Assembly: GCF_000710035.2 (NCBI RefSeq)
Contig: NZ_JMJJ01000004.1
Coordinates: forward strand, 434,001 to 498,000
Reading direction: 5' to 3'
Source: Pantoea ananatis LMG 2665
Lineage (GTDB): Bacteria > Pseudomonadota > Gammaproteobacteria > Enterobacterales > Enterobacteriaceae
Length of the DNA: 64,000 bases
Shown here in pieces: positions 35,428 to 45,935 of this stretch. Below the pieces are notes generated by a model, which saw only the letters and a list, made by a program, of their open reading frames with translations, did no database searches and had not been told where the DNA came from. The first letter of the stretch is position 1, and each line of letters starts with the position of its first letter. The position numbers were made by a program, and so were the translations under genes.

Positions 35428-37300
35428 TCGTGAGGCCCTCCACAACAGCCTGTCTGGCACAACAGTATTGACCGACGAGCAGGTGCTGGCCGTACGCGAT
35501 CTCAACGTGCGTTTTGAAAACGATGGCGTAGTCACCCAGGCTGTACGCCATCTTTCCCTTGACGTCTACCGGGGTAAAACCCTGGCCCTGGTGGGCGAGT
35601 CTGGTTCGGGCAAGTCAGTGACCTCGCTGGCGTTGATGCGCCTGATTGAGCAGGCCGGCGGAGACGTCAGCGGCGAGATCCTGTTGCGCGGTCGTAACGG
35701 CGAGGTACGGGATCTGATGCGCATGCCGCGCGGTCAGATGCGGCAGGTGCGCGGGGCCGATATGGCGATGATCTTCCAGGAACCCATGACGTCGCTTAAT
35801 CCGGTGTTCTCGGTTGGCGAGCAGATTGCCGAATCCATTCGTCTTCATCAGGGCCAATCCCACGCCGGGGCGCTGGCAGAAGCGCGTCGCATGCTCGACA
35901 GGGTACGTATTCCCGATGCGCAAAAGATCCTGCGCCGCTTTCCCCACCAGCTCTCGGGCGGCATGCGTCAGCGCGTAATGATTGCCATGGCGCTGTCATG
36001 TCAACCTGCGCTGCTGATTGCAGATGAACCCACCACCGCGCTTGACGTGACGATTCAGGCGCAGATTCTGCAACTGATTCGCGAACTGCAAAAAGAGATG
36101 CGGATGGGGGTGATTTTTATCACTCACGATATGGGCGTGGTGGCTGAAATGGCTGACCGGGTACAGGTGATGTACCGTGGCGAAGTGGTGGAAAATGCCG
36201 AAACGGCTCAGCTGTTCAGTGCGCCCTGCCAGGCTTACACGCGCGCCCTACTGGCCGCCGTACCGGCGCTGGGTGCCATGCGGGGCCAGCCGCTGCCCGC
36301 CAGGTTCCCGCTGATTGGCAGCGGCGACGAACCGGCAGTACCACAGAATACCGTACGCCACGATCGGCCACCGATTTTACAGGTACGCAATCTGGTCACG
36401 CGGTTTGATATCCGCTCAGGGTTATTTAACCGGGTGAAAAGTCGGGTACATGCGGTCGAGAATGTCAGTTTTGATCTCTACGCAGGTGAAACGCTGGCGC
36501 TGGTGGGGGAGTCCGGATGCGGAAAATCCACCACTGGACGCTCCCTGCTAAAGCTGGTTGCCAGCCAGGGCGGCAGTATCACCTTTAACGGTCAGCGCAT
36601 AAACGATCTCTCCGGTCCTGCCCTGGCCCATCTGCGGCGCGATATTCAGTTTATTTTTCAGGATCCCTATGCGTCGCTGGACCCTCGCCTGACCGTCGGC
36701 TTCTCTGTTATGGAGCCACTGCTGGTCCACAAGGTGATGCCGCGCCATGAAGCAGAGCAGCGCGTCGCGTGGTTGCTGGAAAAGGTCGGGTTATTGCCGG
36801 AGCATGCAAGGCGCTATCCCCATGAGTTCTCCGGCGGCCAGCGGCAGCGTATTTGCATTGCGCGGGCGCTGGCGCTGAACCCGAAAGTGGTGATTGCCGA
36901 TGAGTCGGTTTCGGCGCTGGATGTGTCTATTCAGGCACAGATTATTAACCTGATGCTGGATTTACAGCGCGAGTTTGGCATCGCATTTTTGTTTATTTCC
37001 CATGACATGGCGGTCGTTGAGCGCATCAGCCATCGTGTTGCGGTGATGTATCTTGGACAAATCGTCGAGATGGGGCCGCGTCAGGCGGTGTTTGAACGCC
37101 CGCAGCATCCTTACACCAAAAAGCTTATGGCCGCCGTGCCGATTGCCGATCCGTCGCAGCGGCAGCGCGAGCGCAGTTTATTGGTCGATGAGATCCCCAG
37201 CCCAATTCGTTCACTGGGCGACGAACCCGAAACGGTTTCGCTGATGGAAGTCGCGCCCGGCCATTTCGTGGCACGTCACGCAAGCGCGCGACCTGAATAA
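35417..37300 (+). CDS. gsiA: Glutathione ABC transporter, dual ATP-binding protein
   Basis: GsiA energises uptake of glutathione by the dipeptide/oligopeptide-type importer GsiABCD. It is one chain with two ABC domains. The first has [23 protein letters not shown] and [12 protein letters not shown]; the second has [24 protein letters not shown] and [12 protein letters not shown], where the Walker B Glu is followed by Ser instead of Pro, as is common in GsiA. The frame is open upstream inside iaaA. I chose the GTG at 35417 because GAGGTGG precedes it and the resulting 627 residues match E. coli GsiA (623). Confidence 0.93.
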   Translation: MKANREALHNSLSGTTVLTDEQVLAVRDLNVRFENDGVVTQAVRHLSLDVYRGKTLALVGESGSGKSVTSLALMRLIEQAGGDVSGEILLRGRNGEVRDLMRMPRGQMRQVRGADMAMIFQEPMTSLNPVFSVGEQIAESIRLHQGQSHAGALAEARRMLDRVRIPDAQKILRRFPHQLSGGMRQRVMIAMALSCQPALLIADEPTTALDVTIQAQILQLIRELQKEMRMGVIFITHDMGVVAEMADRVQVMYRGEVVENAETAQLFSAPCQAYTRALLAAVPALGAMRGQPLPARFPLIGSGDEPAVPQNTVRHDRPPILQVRNLVTRFDIRSGLFNRVKSRVHAVENVSFDLYAGETLALVGESGCGKSTTGRSLLKLVASQGGSITFNGQRINDLSGPALAHLRRDIQFIFQDPYASLDPRLTVGFSVMEPLLVHKVMPRHEAEQRVAWLLEKVGLLPEHARRYPHEFSGGQRQRICIARALALNPKVVIADESVSALDVSIQAQIINLMLDLQREFGIAFLFISHDMAVVERISHRVAVMYLGQIVEMGPRQAVFERPQHPYTKKLMAAVPIADPSQRQRERSLLVDEIPSPIRSLGDEPETVSLMEVAPGHFVARHASARPE

Positions 37301-37351
37301 CTAAGCCGTCGCTACGGCGACAAATCAGACAGGGATAACAAGGAGAAGACA

Positions 37352-38887
37352 ATGCAGATAACGATGCGAAAAGGCTTACTGGCAGCGGGCGTACTCAGCA
37401 GTGCAATGGCGTTACCCGCCTGGGCCGCACAGGATGCAGTCATTGCCGTGGCCTCTAATTTCACCACCCTCGATCCCTACGACGCTAACGATACGCTGTC
37501 GCAGGCGGTCGCAAAGTCGTTCTATCAGGGGCTGTTCGGCTTTGATAAAGACATGAAGCGCATCAACGTCCTGGCGGACAGCTACCAGGTGAGCGAGGAT
37601 GGTCTGACCTATACGATTAAACTGCACTCCGGCGTGAAGTTTCAGGATGGCACCGACTTTAATGCCGAGGCGGTGAAGGCCAACCTCGACCGTGCCAGTA
37701 ATCCCGATAATCATCTGAAACGCTATAACCTGTTCAAATATATCGCCAGCACGGAAGCCGTCGATCCTGTGACGGTGAAAATCACGCTCAAACAGCCTTT
37801 CTCGGCCTTTATCAATATTCTGGCGCACCCGGCCGCCGCGATGATCTCGCCCGCTGCGTTGAAAAAATATGGTAAGGAGATTGGGTTCCATCCGGTGGGA
37901 ACCGGGCCGTTTGAATTCGTCACCTGGAACCAGACCGACTTCGTTAAGGTAAAAAAATGGGATGGCTACTGGAAGAAGGGCTATCCAAAACTCGACAGTA
38001 TTACGTGGCGTCCGGTGGTGGATAACAACACCCGTGCGGCCATGCTGCAAACGGGCGAGGCGAACTTTGCTTTCCCGGTGCCCTACGAGCAGGCCAAACT
38101 GCTGGAGAAAAACAGCAAGCTTGACGTGGTGGTCTCGCCCTCGATCATGCAGCGCTATATCAGCCTGAACGTGACACAAAAGCCTTTCGATAATCCCAAG
38201 GTGCGTGAGGCGCTGGAATACGCGATTAATCGTCAGGCCCTGGTCAAAGTCGCGTTTGCCGGTTATGCCACACCGGCTACGGGTATTGTGCCGCCATCGA
38301 TTGAGTACGCTCAAACCTATCCGCCCATTCCCTATGATCCTGCCAAAGCAAAAGCGTTGCTGAAAGAAGCCGGCTATCCGAACGGGTTTGAAACCACGCT
38401 CTGGTCCTCTCACAACCACAGTACGGCACAGAAAGTTCTGCAGTTTGTGCAGCAGCAGCTGGCACAGGTGGGCGTTAAGGTGAAGGTTACCGCCATGGAT
38501 GCGGGACAGCGCGCGGCGGAAGTGGAGGGCAAAGGTCAGAAAGAGAGCGGCGTACGCATGTTTTATACCGGCTGGTCTGCCTCCACCGGGGAAGCTGACT
38601 GGGCATTAACGCCGCTGTTTGCCACGACCGCCTGGCCGCCAGCGATCTTTAATACTGCCTTCTACAGCAATCCGAAAGTCGATAAGGATCTGGCCGATGC
38701 GTTGAAAACCACCGACAGCAAGCAAAAAGCCGAACTCTACAAAGATGCGCAGGATACGATCTGGAACGATCATCCCTGGATTCCACTGGTGGTGGAGCAG
38801 TTGGTTTCAGCCCACAGCAAAAACCTGAGTGGCTTTTATATGATGCCGGATACCTCATTTAGTTTTGACGATGCCGAGCTGAAGTAA
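37352..38887 (+). CDS. gsiB: Glutathione-binding periplasmic protein
   Basis: GsiB delivers glutathione to the GsiCD channel. The 511-residue protein has a signal peptide (cleavage near LPAWAAQD) and solute-binding family 5 motifs: [62 protein letters not shown] and [17 protein letters not shown] strong ribosome binding site AAGGAGAAGACA precedes the ATG. It follows gsiA by 51 bp and is separated from gsiC by 143 bp with overlapping hairpins. Confidence 0.96.
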   Translation: MQITMRKGLLAAGVLSSAMALPAWAAQDAVIAVASNFTTLDPYDANDTLSQAVAKSFYQGLFGFDKDMKRINVLADSYQVSEDGLTYTIKLHSGVKFQDGTDFNAEAVKANLDRASNPDNHLKRYNLFKYIASTEAVDPVTVKITLKQPFSAFINILAHPAAAMISPAALKKYGKEIGFHPVGTGPFEFVTWNQTDFVKVKKWDGYWKKGYPKLDSITWRPVVDNNTRAAMLQTGEANFAFPVPYEQAKLLEKNSKLDVVVSPSIMQRYISLNVTQKPFDNPKVREALEYAINRQALVKVAFAGYATPATGIVPPSIEYAQTYPPIPYDPAKAKALLKEAGYPNGFETTLWSSHNHSTAQKVLQFVQQQLAQVGVKVKVTAMDAGQRAAEVEGKGQKESGVRMFYTGWSASTGEADWALTPLFATTAWPPAIFNTAFYSNPKVDKDLADALKTTDSKQKAELYKDAQDTIWNDHPWIPLVVEQLVSAHSKNLSGFYMMPDTSFSFDDAELK

Positions 38888-38911
38888 CCCGGCGGACCCG
38901 TTCAGGTTGAC

Positions 38912-38952
38912 GCGAGGGGGCACGGCCCACAGCCAAACCTGAGCGGGCCGTG
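38912..38952 (+). repeat. Two mutually exclusive hairpins between gsiB and gsiC
   Basis: TCAGGTT (38912-38918) can pair with AACCTGA (38936-38942). CACGGCCC (38921-38928) can pair with GGGCCGTG (38945-38952). The two stems interleave, so only one can form at a time, or they form a pseudoknot. The position behind the binding protein gene suggests a role in mRNA stability or in lowering downstream expression. Confidence 0.6.
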
Positions 38953-39030
38953 TAATGCCCGCTTTTGCCGTGTGTGCTGAAGCGGGCGGGCAGGCCAGCC
39001 GCGACGGCTGGCGGCTGTGTAGGATCTGAC

Positions 39031-39957
39031 ATGTTTAACTATTTTCTGAAACGACTGCTGGGCCTGATTCCCACGCTGTTTATCGTGGCGGTGCTGGTGT
39101 TTATGTTTGTGCACTTACTGCCGGGGGATCCCGCACGCCTGATTGCCGGCCAGGAAGCCGATGCCTCCGTCGTCGCGCTGGTACGCCAGGAGTTGGGGCT
39201 GGATCAACCGTTGCCACTGCAGTTCTGGCACTTTGTCGTCAATGCCCTACAGGGGGATTTTGGCCAGTCGCTGGTGTCGAGGCGGCCGGTTTCACAGGAA
39301 ATCGCCACCCGCTTTATGCCAACCTTATGGCTGACCTTAGTTAGTATGGTATGGGCGGTGATCCTGGGAATGGCGATTGGCATTGTTTCTGCGGTGTGGC
39401 GCAATCGCTGGCCGGACCGCCTGGGCATGACGCTGGCGGTTTCGGGCATTTCCTTTCCGGCGTTTGCCCTTGGCATGCTGCTGATGCAGGTGTTTTCTGT
39501 CCAGCTGGGCTGGCTACCCACGGGGGGAGCCGATAGCTGGCAGCACTACATTTTGCCTTCCGTTACCCTGGGGGCGGCCGTCGCCGCCGTCATGGCGCGT
39601 TTTACCCGGGCCTCTTTTGTTGAGGTGATGCAGGAAGATTACATGCGCACCGCGCGCGCGAAAGGGGTGCGTGAATCCGGCGTGGTGATTAAACACGGAT
39701 TACGGAATGCCATGATTCCGGTAGTGACCATGATGGGCCTGCAGTTTGGTTTCCTGCTGGGCGGGTCGATTGTGGTGGAGGTGGTTTTCAACTGGCCGGG
39801 GTTGGGGCGTCTGCTGGTGGATTCAGTGCAGATGCGTGACTATCCGGTCATTCAGGCGGAGGTGCTGCTGTTTTCGCTGGAGTTTATCCTGATTAACCTG
39901 TTTGTCGATATGTTATATGCCGTCATTAACCCGGCGATTCGCTTTAAGGACACCTGA
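39031..39957 (+). CDS. gsiC: Glutathione ABC transporter permease
   Basis: GsiC forms half of the inner-membrane channel. The 308-residue protein (E. coli 306) starts [37 protein letters not shown], the classic DppB/OppB N-terminus. It has about six membrane segments and the EAA loop [30 protein letters not shown]. The ATG at 39031 has TAGGATCTG in front; the upstream in-frame ATG is rejected. The stop overlaps the gsiD start by one base. Confidence 0.95.
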   Translation: MFNYFLKRLLGLIPTLFIVAVLVFMFVHLLPGDPARLIAGQEADASVVALVRQELGLDQPLPLQFWHFVVNALQGDFGQSLVSRRPVSQEIATRFMPTLWLTLVSMVWAVILGMAIGIVSAVWRNRWPDRLGMTLAVSGISFPAFALGMLLMQVFSVQLGWLPTGGADSWQHYILPSVTLGAAVAAVMARFTRASFVEVMQEDYMRTARAKGVRESGVVIKHGLRNAMIPVVTMMGLQFGFLLGGSIVVEVVFNWPGLGRLLVDSVQMRDYPVIQAEVLLFSLEFILINLFVDMLYAVINPAIRFKDT

Positions 39958-40862
39958 TGAAAAACTGGCGACGGGAAGCGGCATTAAAAAGTATGCCGCT
40001 GTTAAACGGCAACCGGGTGAGAACACCGTGGCGCGAGTTCTGGCGGCGCTTTCGCCATCAGCCCGTGGCGTTGCTGGCCGGTCTCTTCGTGCTGGTGCTG
40101 ATTGTGTTGGCATTCACGGCACCGGCCATTGCGCCGTTCGACGCTGAAAATTATTTTGACTATGACCGCCTGAATGACGGGCCTTCCCTGATGCACTGGT
40201 TTGGCGTGGACTCACTGGGCCGCGATATTTTCAGCCGCGTACTCGTGGGCACCCGAATTTCGCTGATTGCCGGTTTTGTCTCCGTGGCAATAGGCGCGTT
40301 TATCGGCACCCTGGCGGGCCTGCTGGCGGGCTACTACGAAGGCTGGTGGGACAGGATAACCATGCGCGTTTGTGACGTCCTGTTTGCCTTTCCCGGTATT
40401 CTGCTCGCCATTGCCGTGGTGGCCATTATGGGCACCGGTATCAGCAACGTGATTATCGCCGTGGCGATCTTCAGTATTCCGGCGTTTGCCCGTCTGGTGC
40501 GCGGCAATACGCTGGTGCTGAAACATCAAACCTATATCGAGTCTGCACGCAGCATCGGGGCATCCGACTGGACGATTATCCTGCGCCACCTGTTGCCAGG
40601 GACGGTATCGTCCATTGTGGTGTACTTCACTATGCGCATCGGTACCTCGATTATCACGGCGGCAAGCCTGTCATTTTTGGGACTGGGCGCGCAACCGCCC
40701 ACGCCGGAGTGGGGTGCCATGCTCAACGAAGCGCGGGCCGATATGGTCATTGCGCCGCATGTGGCGATTTTTCCGGCGCTGGCCATTTTTTTTACGGTTT
40801 TAGCCTTTAATTTGCTTGGCGACGGGCTACGTGACGCACTTGATCCTAAACTTAAGACATGA
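39957..40862 (+). CDS. gsiD: Glutathione ABC transporter permease
   Basis: GsiD is the second channel subunit. The 301-residue protein has the DppC/OppC pattern: N-terminal [21 protein letters not shown], the periplasmic [24 protein letters not shown], and the EAA loop [28 protein letters not shown], followed by [22 protein letters not shown]. It overlaps gsiC by one base and the DUF4385 gene by four. Confidence 0.95.
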   Translation: MKNWRREAALKSMPLLNGNRVRTPWREFWRRFRHQPVALLAGLFVLVLIVLAFTAPAIAPFDAENYFDYDRLNDGPSLMHWFGVDSLGRDIFSRVLVGTRISLIAGFVSVAIGAFIGTLAGLLAGYYEGWWDRITMRVCDVLFAFPGILLAIAVVAIMGTGISNVIIAVAIFSIPAFARLVRGNTLVLKHQTYIESARSIGASDWTIILRHLLPGTVSSIVVYFTMRIGTSIITAASLSFLGLGAQPPTPEWGAMLNEARADMVIAPHVAIFPALAIFFTVLAFNLLGDGLRDALDPKLKT

Positions 40863-41308
40863 AACCTTTTGATTATGACCAGGACTTCAGCACCATCGAT
40901 TTTCGCAAGCAGCCTGAGCGTTACCAGGTGGGGCGCGGAGAGCAGGGCGTGCTCATGGTCCAGCCTTATAAGGGCGAGATCTTACCGCACTGGCGTTTTC
41001 GTACCGTTGAGGTTGCCAAAGCTTCGGCAGAAGAAATCATGGCGCTGTTCGAAGCCTATCGCCAGCAGGATGATTTTGTCGGCATGGACATGGCACGCAA
41101 ATTTATCCAGATGGGTTATACCCGCGCGCGTCGCTACAGCAACCACAAGGGCGGACGGAAATACGATGCCCAGGGCAAGGAATTGCCTTGGGGCAGGGAC
41201 GAAGAAAAGGCCGCTGCGGCGGCCATTTTCAAAGCATACTGGGACAAGCTACGTGCTGATGATGACTACCTGGCGCGCAAAAAAGCGCACCAGCAGAAGT
41301 ACGGTTAA
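40859..41308 (+). CDS. DUF4385 family protein of unknown function
   Basis: This 149-residue soluble protein has no signal peptide or membrane segment. It begins [45 protein letters not shown] and contains [32 protein letters not shown], rich in Arg, Lys and aromatic residues, as in the DUF4385 family. It overlaps gsiD by 4 bp (ATGA), so it is likely translated from the gsi transcript, and its end overlaps the convergent rimO by 4 bp. A role linked to glutathione uptake is suggested only by position. Confidence 0.85.
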   Translation: MKPFDYDQDFSTIDFRKQPERYQVGRGEQGVLMVQPYKGEILPHWRFRTVEVAKASAEEIMALFEAYRQQDDFVGMDMARKFIQMGYTRARRYSNHKGGRKYDAQGKELPWGRDEEKAAAAAIFKAYWDKLRADDDYLARKKAHQQKYG

Positions 41309-42633
41309 GCGCGGCTGGCCCACAAATCGTATTCGTCTGCGTGTTCCACCTTCACGCGCAGGACATCACCCGGCTTAACGTTGCTCTCGCCGTTCAGGTA
41401 AACGGCGCCGTCGATTTCCGGCGCATCAGCCATGCTACGACCAATCGCTCCTTCTTCATCGACCTCATCAATGATGACCATAATCTCGCGTCCCACTTTT
41501 TCCTGCAGGCGTTCAGCAGAGATCTGCTGCTGCAACTGCATAAAGCGGTCGTAACGCTCTTGCTTAACAGCTTCATCAACCGGATCGGGCAACTGGTTCG
41601 CCGTTGCGCCTTCGACCGGGCTGTACTGGAAACAGCCTACGCGATCCAGACGGGCTTCTTTAATGAAGTCCAGCAGCATCTGGAAGTCTTCTTCGGTTTC
41701 TCCGGGGAAGCCAACGATAAAGGTTGAGCGCAGGGTTAACTCAGGGCAGATTTCACGCCAGCGCTTAATGCGCTCCAGCGTCCGTTCTACTGCGCCAGGA
41801 CGTTTCATCAGTTTAAGAATGCGTGGGCTGGCATGCTGTAACGGAATATCGAGATACGGCAGAATTTTGCCTTCAGCCATCAGCGGAATAACGTCATCAA
41901 CGTGGGGATACGGATAGACATAATGCAGGCGGACCCAGACGCCGAGTTTGGCTAACTGCTCACACAGGCTGACCATGCTGGTTTTTACCGGCGCACCGTT
42001 CCAGAAGCCCGTCCGGTGCTTCACGTCCACGCCGTAGGCTGAGGTATCCTGTGAAATCACCAGCAACTCTTTCACACCGGCTTCAACCAGACGTTTCGCT
42101 TCATCCAGTACTTCACCAATGGCACGGCTGTCGAGATCGCCACGCATCGAAGGAATAATGCAGAAGGTGCAGCGATGGTTACAGCCTTCAGAAATCTTCA
42201 GGTAGGCGTAATGGCGCGGCGTCAGCTTCACGCCCTGTTCCGGCACAAGGCTCAGGAACGGGTTGTGCTGCGGCTTAGGCACGTAGCGATGCACGTGCGA
42301 CAGCACCTGTTCATAGCTGTGTGGACCCGTAATCTCCAGCACCTTCGGATGCACCTCACGAATCTGGTCGACTTTGGCGCCCAGACAGCCGGTCACGATG
42401 ACCTTACCGTTTTCGTTCAGGGCTTCACCGATCGCTTCCAGAGATTCCTGGACGGCGCTGTCGATAAATCCGCAGGTGTTAACAATAACGATTTCAGCAT
42501 CGTCATAGCGTGGTACCACCTCATAACCCTCGGTGCGCAGTTCCGTCAGGATGCGCTCTGAGTCAACAAGGTTTTTTGGACAGCCGAGCGAGACAAATCC
42601 GACGCGCGGCGGCAATGTATTGGTAGTGGACAT
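41305..42633 (-). CDS. rimO: Ribosomal protein S12 methylthiotransferase
   Basis: RimO adds a methylthio group to Asp89 of ribosomal protein S12 with two [4Fe-4S] clusters and SAM. The 442-residue protein has the N-terminal MTTase domain ([30 protein letters not shown] supply three cluster cysteines). The radical-SAM motif [17 protein letters not shown] and a C-terminal TRAM domain ([25 protein letters not shown]) follow. It is convergent with the DUF4385 gene, overlapping it by 4 bp, and monocistronic. Confidence 0.97.
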   Translation of the reverse strand: MSTTNTLPPRVGFVSLGCPKNLVDSERILTELRTEGYEVVPRYDDAEIVIVNTCGFIDSAVQESLEAIGEALNENGKVIVTGCLGAKVDQIREVHPKVLEITGPHSYEQVLSHVHRYVPKPQHNPFLSLVPEQGVKLTPRHYAYLKISEGCNHRCTFCIIPSMRGDLDSRAIGEVLDEAKRLVEAGVKELLVISQDTSAYGVDVKHRTGFWNGAPVKTSMVSLCEQLAKLGVWVRLHYVYPYPHVDDVIPLMAEGKILPYLDIPLQHASPRILKLMKRPGAVERTLERIKRWREICPELTLRSTFIVGFPGETEEDFQMLLDFIKEARLDRVGCFQYSPVEGATANQLPDPVDEAVKQERYDRFMQLQQQISAERLQEKVGREIMVIIDEVDEEGAIGRSMADAPEIDGAVYLNGESNVKPGDVLRVKVEHADEYDLWASRA

Positions 42634-43009
42634 AAGGTGGTTTCCGGTTCAGCACAGCAATGGCGCGCGATTTTACCTGTGTTGTGATGAAAATTGTAGC
42701 GTTATCTGTAAGGGATTAGTTAAGCGTAAAGTAACGCAAAAACCCGTAAAGGTCTGCACCCATCGCCCGGGGTCGGACGGCAGAACACGAGGGCAACCGA
42801 AAGTCAGTAACTCACCGTTGTGTAAAAGAATTTCTAATAAACACCGAATAATCAGGTGGATAAATATTAAACATCTTTAACTTTACGACAGCGATTTTGG
42901 TCACATTCTAAGTTGATATTTGCTTGTTTTCATTAATAATGAATCGCTTAACCAGTACTGAAGGCGTCGTTTCTTCAGATCATGACGTGGACAATGTGAG
43001 AGCAAAATA
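42634..43009. other. rimO-carbonic anhydrase divergent region
   Basis: The 376-bp gap holds the two divergent promoters. No gene or strong motif is visible; the half near the carbonic anhydrase is AT-rich. E. coli has bssR in this neighbourhood; I do not see it here. Confidence 0.5.
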
Positions 43010-43645
43010 ATGAAAGAGATCATCAACGGGTTTCTGAGTTTTCAGCAGACAGTCTTTCCCGAAAGAAAGGCGCTTTTTAAAAGTCTGGCATCTAATCAGA
43101 ATCCAAAAGCGCTGTTTATCTCTTGCTCAGACAGCCGTCTGGTGCCGGAACTCGTTACTCAGCAGGAACCCGGACAGCTGTTCGTCATCCGTAATGCGGG
43201 CAACATTGTGCCCTCTTTTGGTCCGGAACCGGGCGGCGTGTCAGCGACAATTGAGTATGCCGTAATGGCGCTGGGGGTTTCTGACATCATTATCTGTGGT
43301 CACTCAAACTGTGGCGCGATGAACGCCATCGCCTCCTGTGCCTGTATGGATTCTATGCCAGCCGTCGAGCACTGGCTGCGTTATGCCGATGCGGCAAAAG
43401 CGGTGGTTGAGCAGCGTGAATACGATTCGCCTGAGAAGAAGCTCAACGAAATGGTGCAGGAAAACGTGATTGCCCAGCTGAACAACATGAAAACCCACCC
43501 GTCAGTCTCGGTCGGGTTACGTCAGGGCAAGCTACGCCTGCACGGCTGGGTGTACGATATTGAAAGCGGTACGATTCTGGCGCTAACGCCGGGCGGTAAA
43601 GAGTTTATCTCACTGGCGGAAAATCCGGATACCTGTTTCGAATAA
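43010..43645 (+). CDS. cynT: Beta-class carbonic anhydrase, CynT-like
   Basis: The enzyme interconverts CO2 and bicarbonate with a zinc ion. The 211-residue protein has the zinc ligands Cys39 (SCSDSR), His98 and Cys101 (GHSNCGAM), and the Asp41-Arg43 dyad of open-form beta enzymes. It is closer to E. coli CynT than to Can: [37 protein letters not shown] and [16 protein letters not shown] are CynT-like. In E. coli CynT replaces bicarbonate consumed by cyanase, but no cynS or cynR is visible in this window. A general carbonic anhydrase role is therefore as likely. Confidence 0.9.
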   Translation: MKEIINGFLSFQQTVFPERKALFKSLASNQNPKALFISCSDSRLVPELVTQQEPGQLFVIRNAGNIVPSFGPEPGGVSATIEYAVMALGVSDIIICGHSNCGAMNAIASCACMDSMPAVEHWLRYADAAKAVVEQREYDSPEKKLNEMVQENVIAQLNNMKTHPSVSVGLRQGKLRLHGWVYDIESGTILALTPGGKEFISLAENPDTCFE

Positions 43646-43651
43646 CCGCTT

Positions 43652-43685
43652 CCGCCCGCTATCTTACTGCGGGCGGTCTCTTCTC
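43652..43685 (+). terminator. Terminator of the carbonic anhydrase gene
   Basis: CCGCCCGC (43652-43659) pairs with GCGGGCGG (43669-43676), followed by TCTCTTCTCTT, six bases after the stop. Confidence 0.72.
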
Positions 43686-43737
43686 TTCACGATCACTTTT
43701 CGGGCGGTCTCTTCTTTTCTCTTCACGATCCCTTTTC
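43671..43737 (+). repeat. Imperfect tandem direct repeat
   Basis: Two copies of a 31-36 bp unit follow each other (43671-43701 and 43702-43737). Both start GGGCGGTCTCTTCT and end CTTCACGATC-C-CTTTTC type sequence. The second copy has a 5-bp insertion of TTCTT type. The first copy includes the right arm of the terminator, so a slippage duplication of the terminator tail is likely. Confidence 0.8.
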
Positions 43738-43868
43738 GGTCGGATTTCCCAGCGCATGCCATTAGCCATCCTGCTGCCAACGCCTTGTTTAATCTTTTGT
43801 AAATCCTTTACTGCATTCCAGACGGTCTGACTACGCTTAACAGCACTGCACGCTGTCAGGAGAAGACT

Positions 43869-45005
43869 ATGGTTCGTATTCCGACCCCGTTGTTATTGAG
43901 TGGCGCATTACTCTTTTCCAGCCCGCTGTGGGCGAGTGACCTTAAGGTTGAGGTGCTTCAGGATAAGCTGGATCACCCCTGGTCTGTGGCGTTTTTGCCC
44001 GATAATCAGACGTTGCTGATTACTGAACGATCCGGCCAACTGCGCAGCTGGCGACCTGACAGCGGCTTGTCCGAACCGATTCAGGGCGTGCCAAAGGTCT
44101 GGGCGCAGCGTCAGAGCGGACTGCTGGACGTGGTGCTGGCCCCCGATTTTGCCCAGAGCCGCCGCGTCTGGCTCAGCTATACCGAAGCGGACAGCAACGT
44201 CAAGGCGGGCGCCGTAGTGGGCTACGGTAAACTCAGCCCTGATAACCGCCAGTTAACCGATTTTCATGAGGTGATTCAGCAAACGCCGCGCCTCTCAAGT
44301 GGCAATAATATCGGCACCCGGCTGGCCTTCGATCGTCAGGGCTTTTTATGGATTGCCTTTGGCGACAACTTTGTCAGCAGTGCCGCACAGGACCTCGATA
44401 AACTTCAGGGCAAGCTGCTGCGTTTGAACGCGGACGGCAGCGTGCCAAACGATAATCCCTTCGTCAATAAACCCGGCACGCGCCCCGAAATCTGGGCCTA
44501 TGGTTTACGCAATCCTCAGGGGCTGGCACTGAATCCCTGGACTCAGGTGATGTGGGAAAGTGAGCATGGTCCCCGCGGTGGCGATGAGGTAAATATTATT
44601 CAGAAGGGCAAAAATTATGGCTGGCCGCTGGCAACCTACGGCATTGATTACAACGGCAGTAAGGTGCCGGAATCCAAAGGCACGCATGTGGCAGGCACGG
44701 AACAGCCGGCGTTTTACTGGAAAGTCTCGCCAGCGATCAGCGGTATGGCGTTTTATAACAGCGCACGTTTTCCACAGTGGAAAAATTCGCTGTTTATTGG
44801 CGCGCTGAAAGAGAAGAACCTGATTCGGTTGCATATCAACGGCGAGAAGGTCGTCGAAGAACAACGGTTGCTGGACGGGCGCAATGAGCGGATCCGCGAT
44901 GTCCGTCAGGGGCCCGATGGCTATCTCTATTTACTGACGGATGAGGCTAACGGTAAATTGCTCAGGGTTGGGTTGACGCAGGACGCCAGCGCGTCCCGCG
45001 GTTAA
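43869..45005 (+). CDS. yliI: PQQ-dependent aldose sugar dehydrogenase
   Basis: YliI/Asd is a periplasmic quinoprotein that oxidises aldoses such as glucose at C1 with pyrroloquinoline quinone. The 378-residue precursor has a signal peptide ending near SPLWASD. It carries six-bladed propeller motifs of the soluble glucose dehydrogenase family: LDHPWSVAFLPDNQTLLITERSGQLR, EIWAYGLRNPQGLALNP, ESEHGPRGGDEVN and KNYGWPLATYGIDY. The His of EHGPRGGDE is in the active site. No PQQ biosynthesis genes are in this window. It is convergent with the HAD phosphatase, one base apart. Confidence 0.95.
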   Translation: MVRIPTPLLLSGALLFSSPLWASDLKVEVLQDKLDHPWSVAFLPDNQTLLITERSGQLRSWRPDSGLSEPIQGVPKVWAQRQSGLLDVVLAPDFAQSRRVWLSYTEADSNVKAGAVVGYGKLSPDNRQLTDFHEVIQQTPRLSSGNNIGTRLAFDRQGFLWIAFGDNFVSSAAQDLDKLQGKLLRLNADGSVPNDNPFVNKPGTRPEIWAYGLRNPQGLALNPWTQVMWESEHGPRGGDEVNIIQKGKNYGWPLATYGIDYNGSKVPESKGTHVAGTEQPAFYWKVSPAISGMAFYNSARFPQWKNSLFIGALKEKNLIRLHINGEKVVEEQRLLDGRNERIRDVRQGPDGYLYLLTDEANGKLLRVGLTQDASASRG

Positions 45006-45006
45006 C

Positions 45007-45663
45007 TCAGCGAGCCCAGTGGCAGACCTGCCAGCCGCGCTTTTCGGCTTCCTGTAACAGCGGTTCCGCCGGATTAATTACGTGTGCATAGTCGGCCTGC
45101 GCCAGCATGGGCAGGTCGTTCATGGAATCACTGTAAGCCCAGGTGTGCGCGTAGGTTTCGGCAGGGCGCGCGGCTTTCCATTCTTCTACCCGCTTCACTT
45201 TGCCATGCTGAAACGTCAGGGTGCCGTAGGTGTTGCCGCTGTAACGTTCGTCCACCACTTCGACACCAATGGCCAGGGCCCCGCAGGCACCGAGCTGGCT
45301 GGCGATAGGATTCACCAGATGTTCGCCGCTGGCGGAGATCACGATAATTCTGTCACCGCGCGCCTGATGCCAGTCAAGCCGCGCCCGGGCTTCCGGGTAA
45401 ACGCGCGGCATGATATCACGGTGGATAAAGCGTCGAACCCATCCTTCCACCGTCATCGTCGCCATGCCGGTCAGCGGGGAAAGGGTTTTATGCATGTACT
45501 CATCAATCGACAGCGTCCCGGCATAATATTGACGCATTAATTCCTGTTCTTCATCAATCAGGTCACTAGAGGCAAAGCCTTGTGAGACCAGCCAGCGTAG
45601 CCACAGGCCGGTACTGTCCTCACTAATCAGCGTTTCGTCCAGATCAAACAGGGCTAGATCCAT
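45007..45663 (-). CDS. HAD-IB family hydrolase (SerB-like phosphatase)
   Basis: The 218-residue protein has HAD motif I DLDETL (nucleophile Asp8 in FDLDETLISEDS), motif II IVISASGEHLV and motif III/IV with the Lys of HGKVKRV and AYSDSMNDLPML. The helical cap between residues 15 and 90 places it in the IB subfamily with phosphoserine-phosphatase-like enzymes. The substrate is unknown. The start at 45663 (MDLALFDLDE) follows GAGGAGAAC. Confidence 0.88.
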   Translation of the reverse strand: MDLALFDLDETLISEDSTGLWLRWLVSQGFASSDLIDEEQELMRQYYAGTLSIDEYMHKTLSPLTGMATMTVEGWVRRFIHRDIMPRVYPEARARLDWHQARGDRIIVISASGEHLVNPIASQLGACGALAIGVEVVDERYSGNTYGTLTFQHGKVKRVEEWKAARPAETYAHTWAYSDSMNDLPMLAQADYAHVINPAEPLLQEAEKRGWQVCHWAR

Positions 45664-45935
45664 AGGGGTTCTCCTCAATTGAATAAAGTCAGGGTAACCC
45701 AGTTTTGTGACGGCCTTAACTTTCTGATTAAAAAATCAGAATTTAGCGCATTTTTATGTGCGACATTCGTGAGGGAAAATGGCACGCGCGCGGCACGCTT
45801 GCCAGGGTTAATCTACTAAAATCTATAAAACTTTACGATTAAGCGGTTTTTTTCATTGACGCCAGCGGGTAGCGTTCTCACAGAAGGTGTTAAGCCTTTG
45901 ACTCTCGTTTTACTAAGGACAATCCGGCCAAGCCC

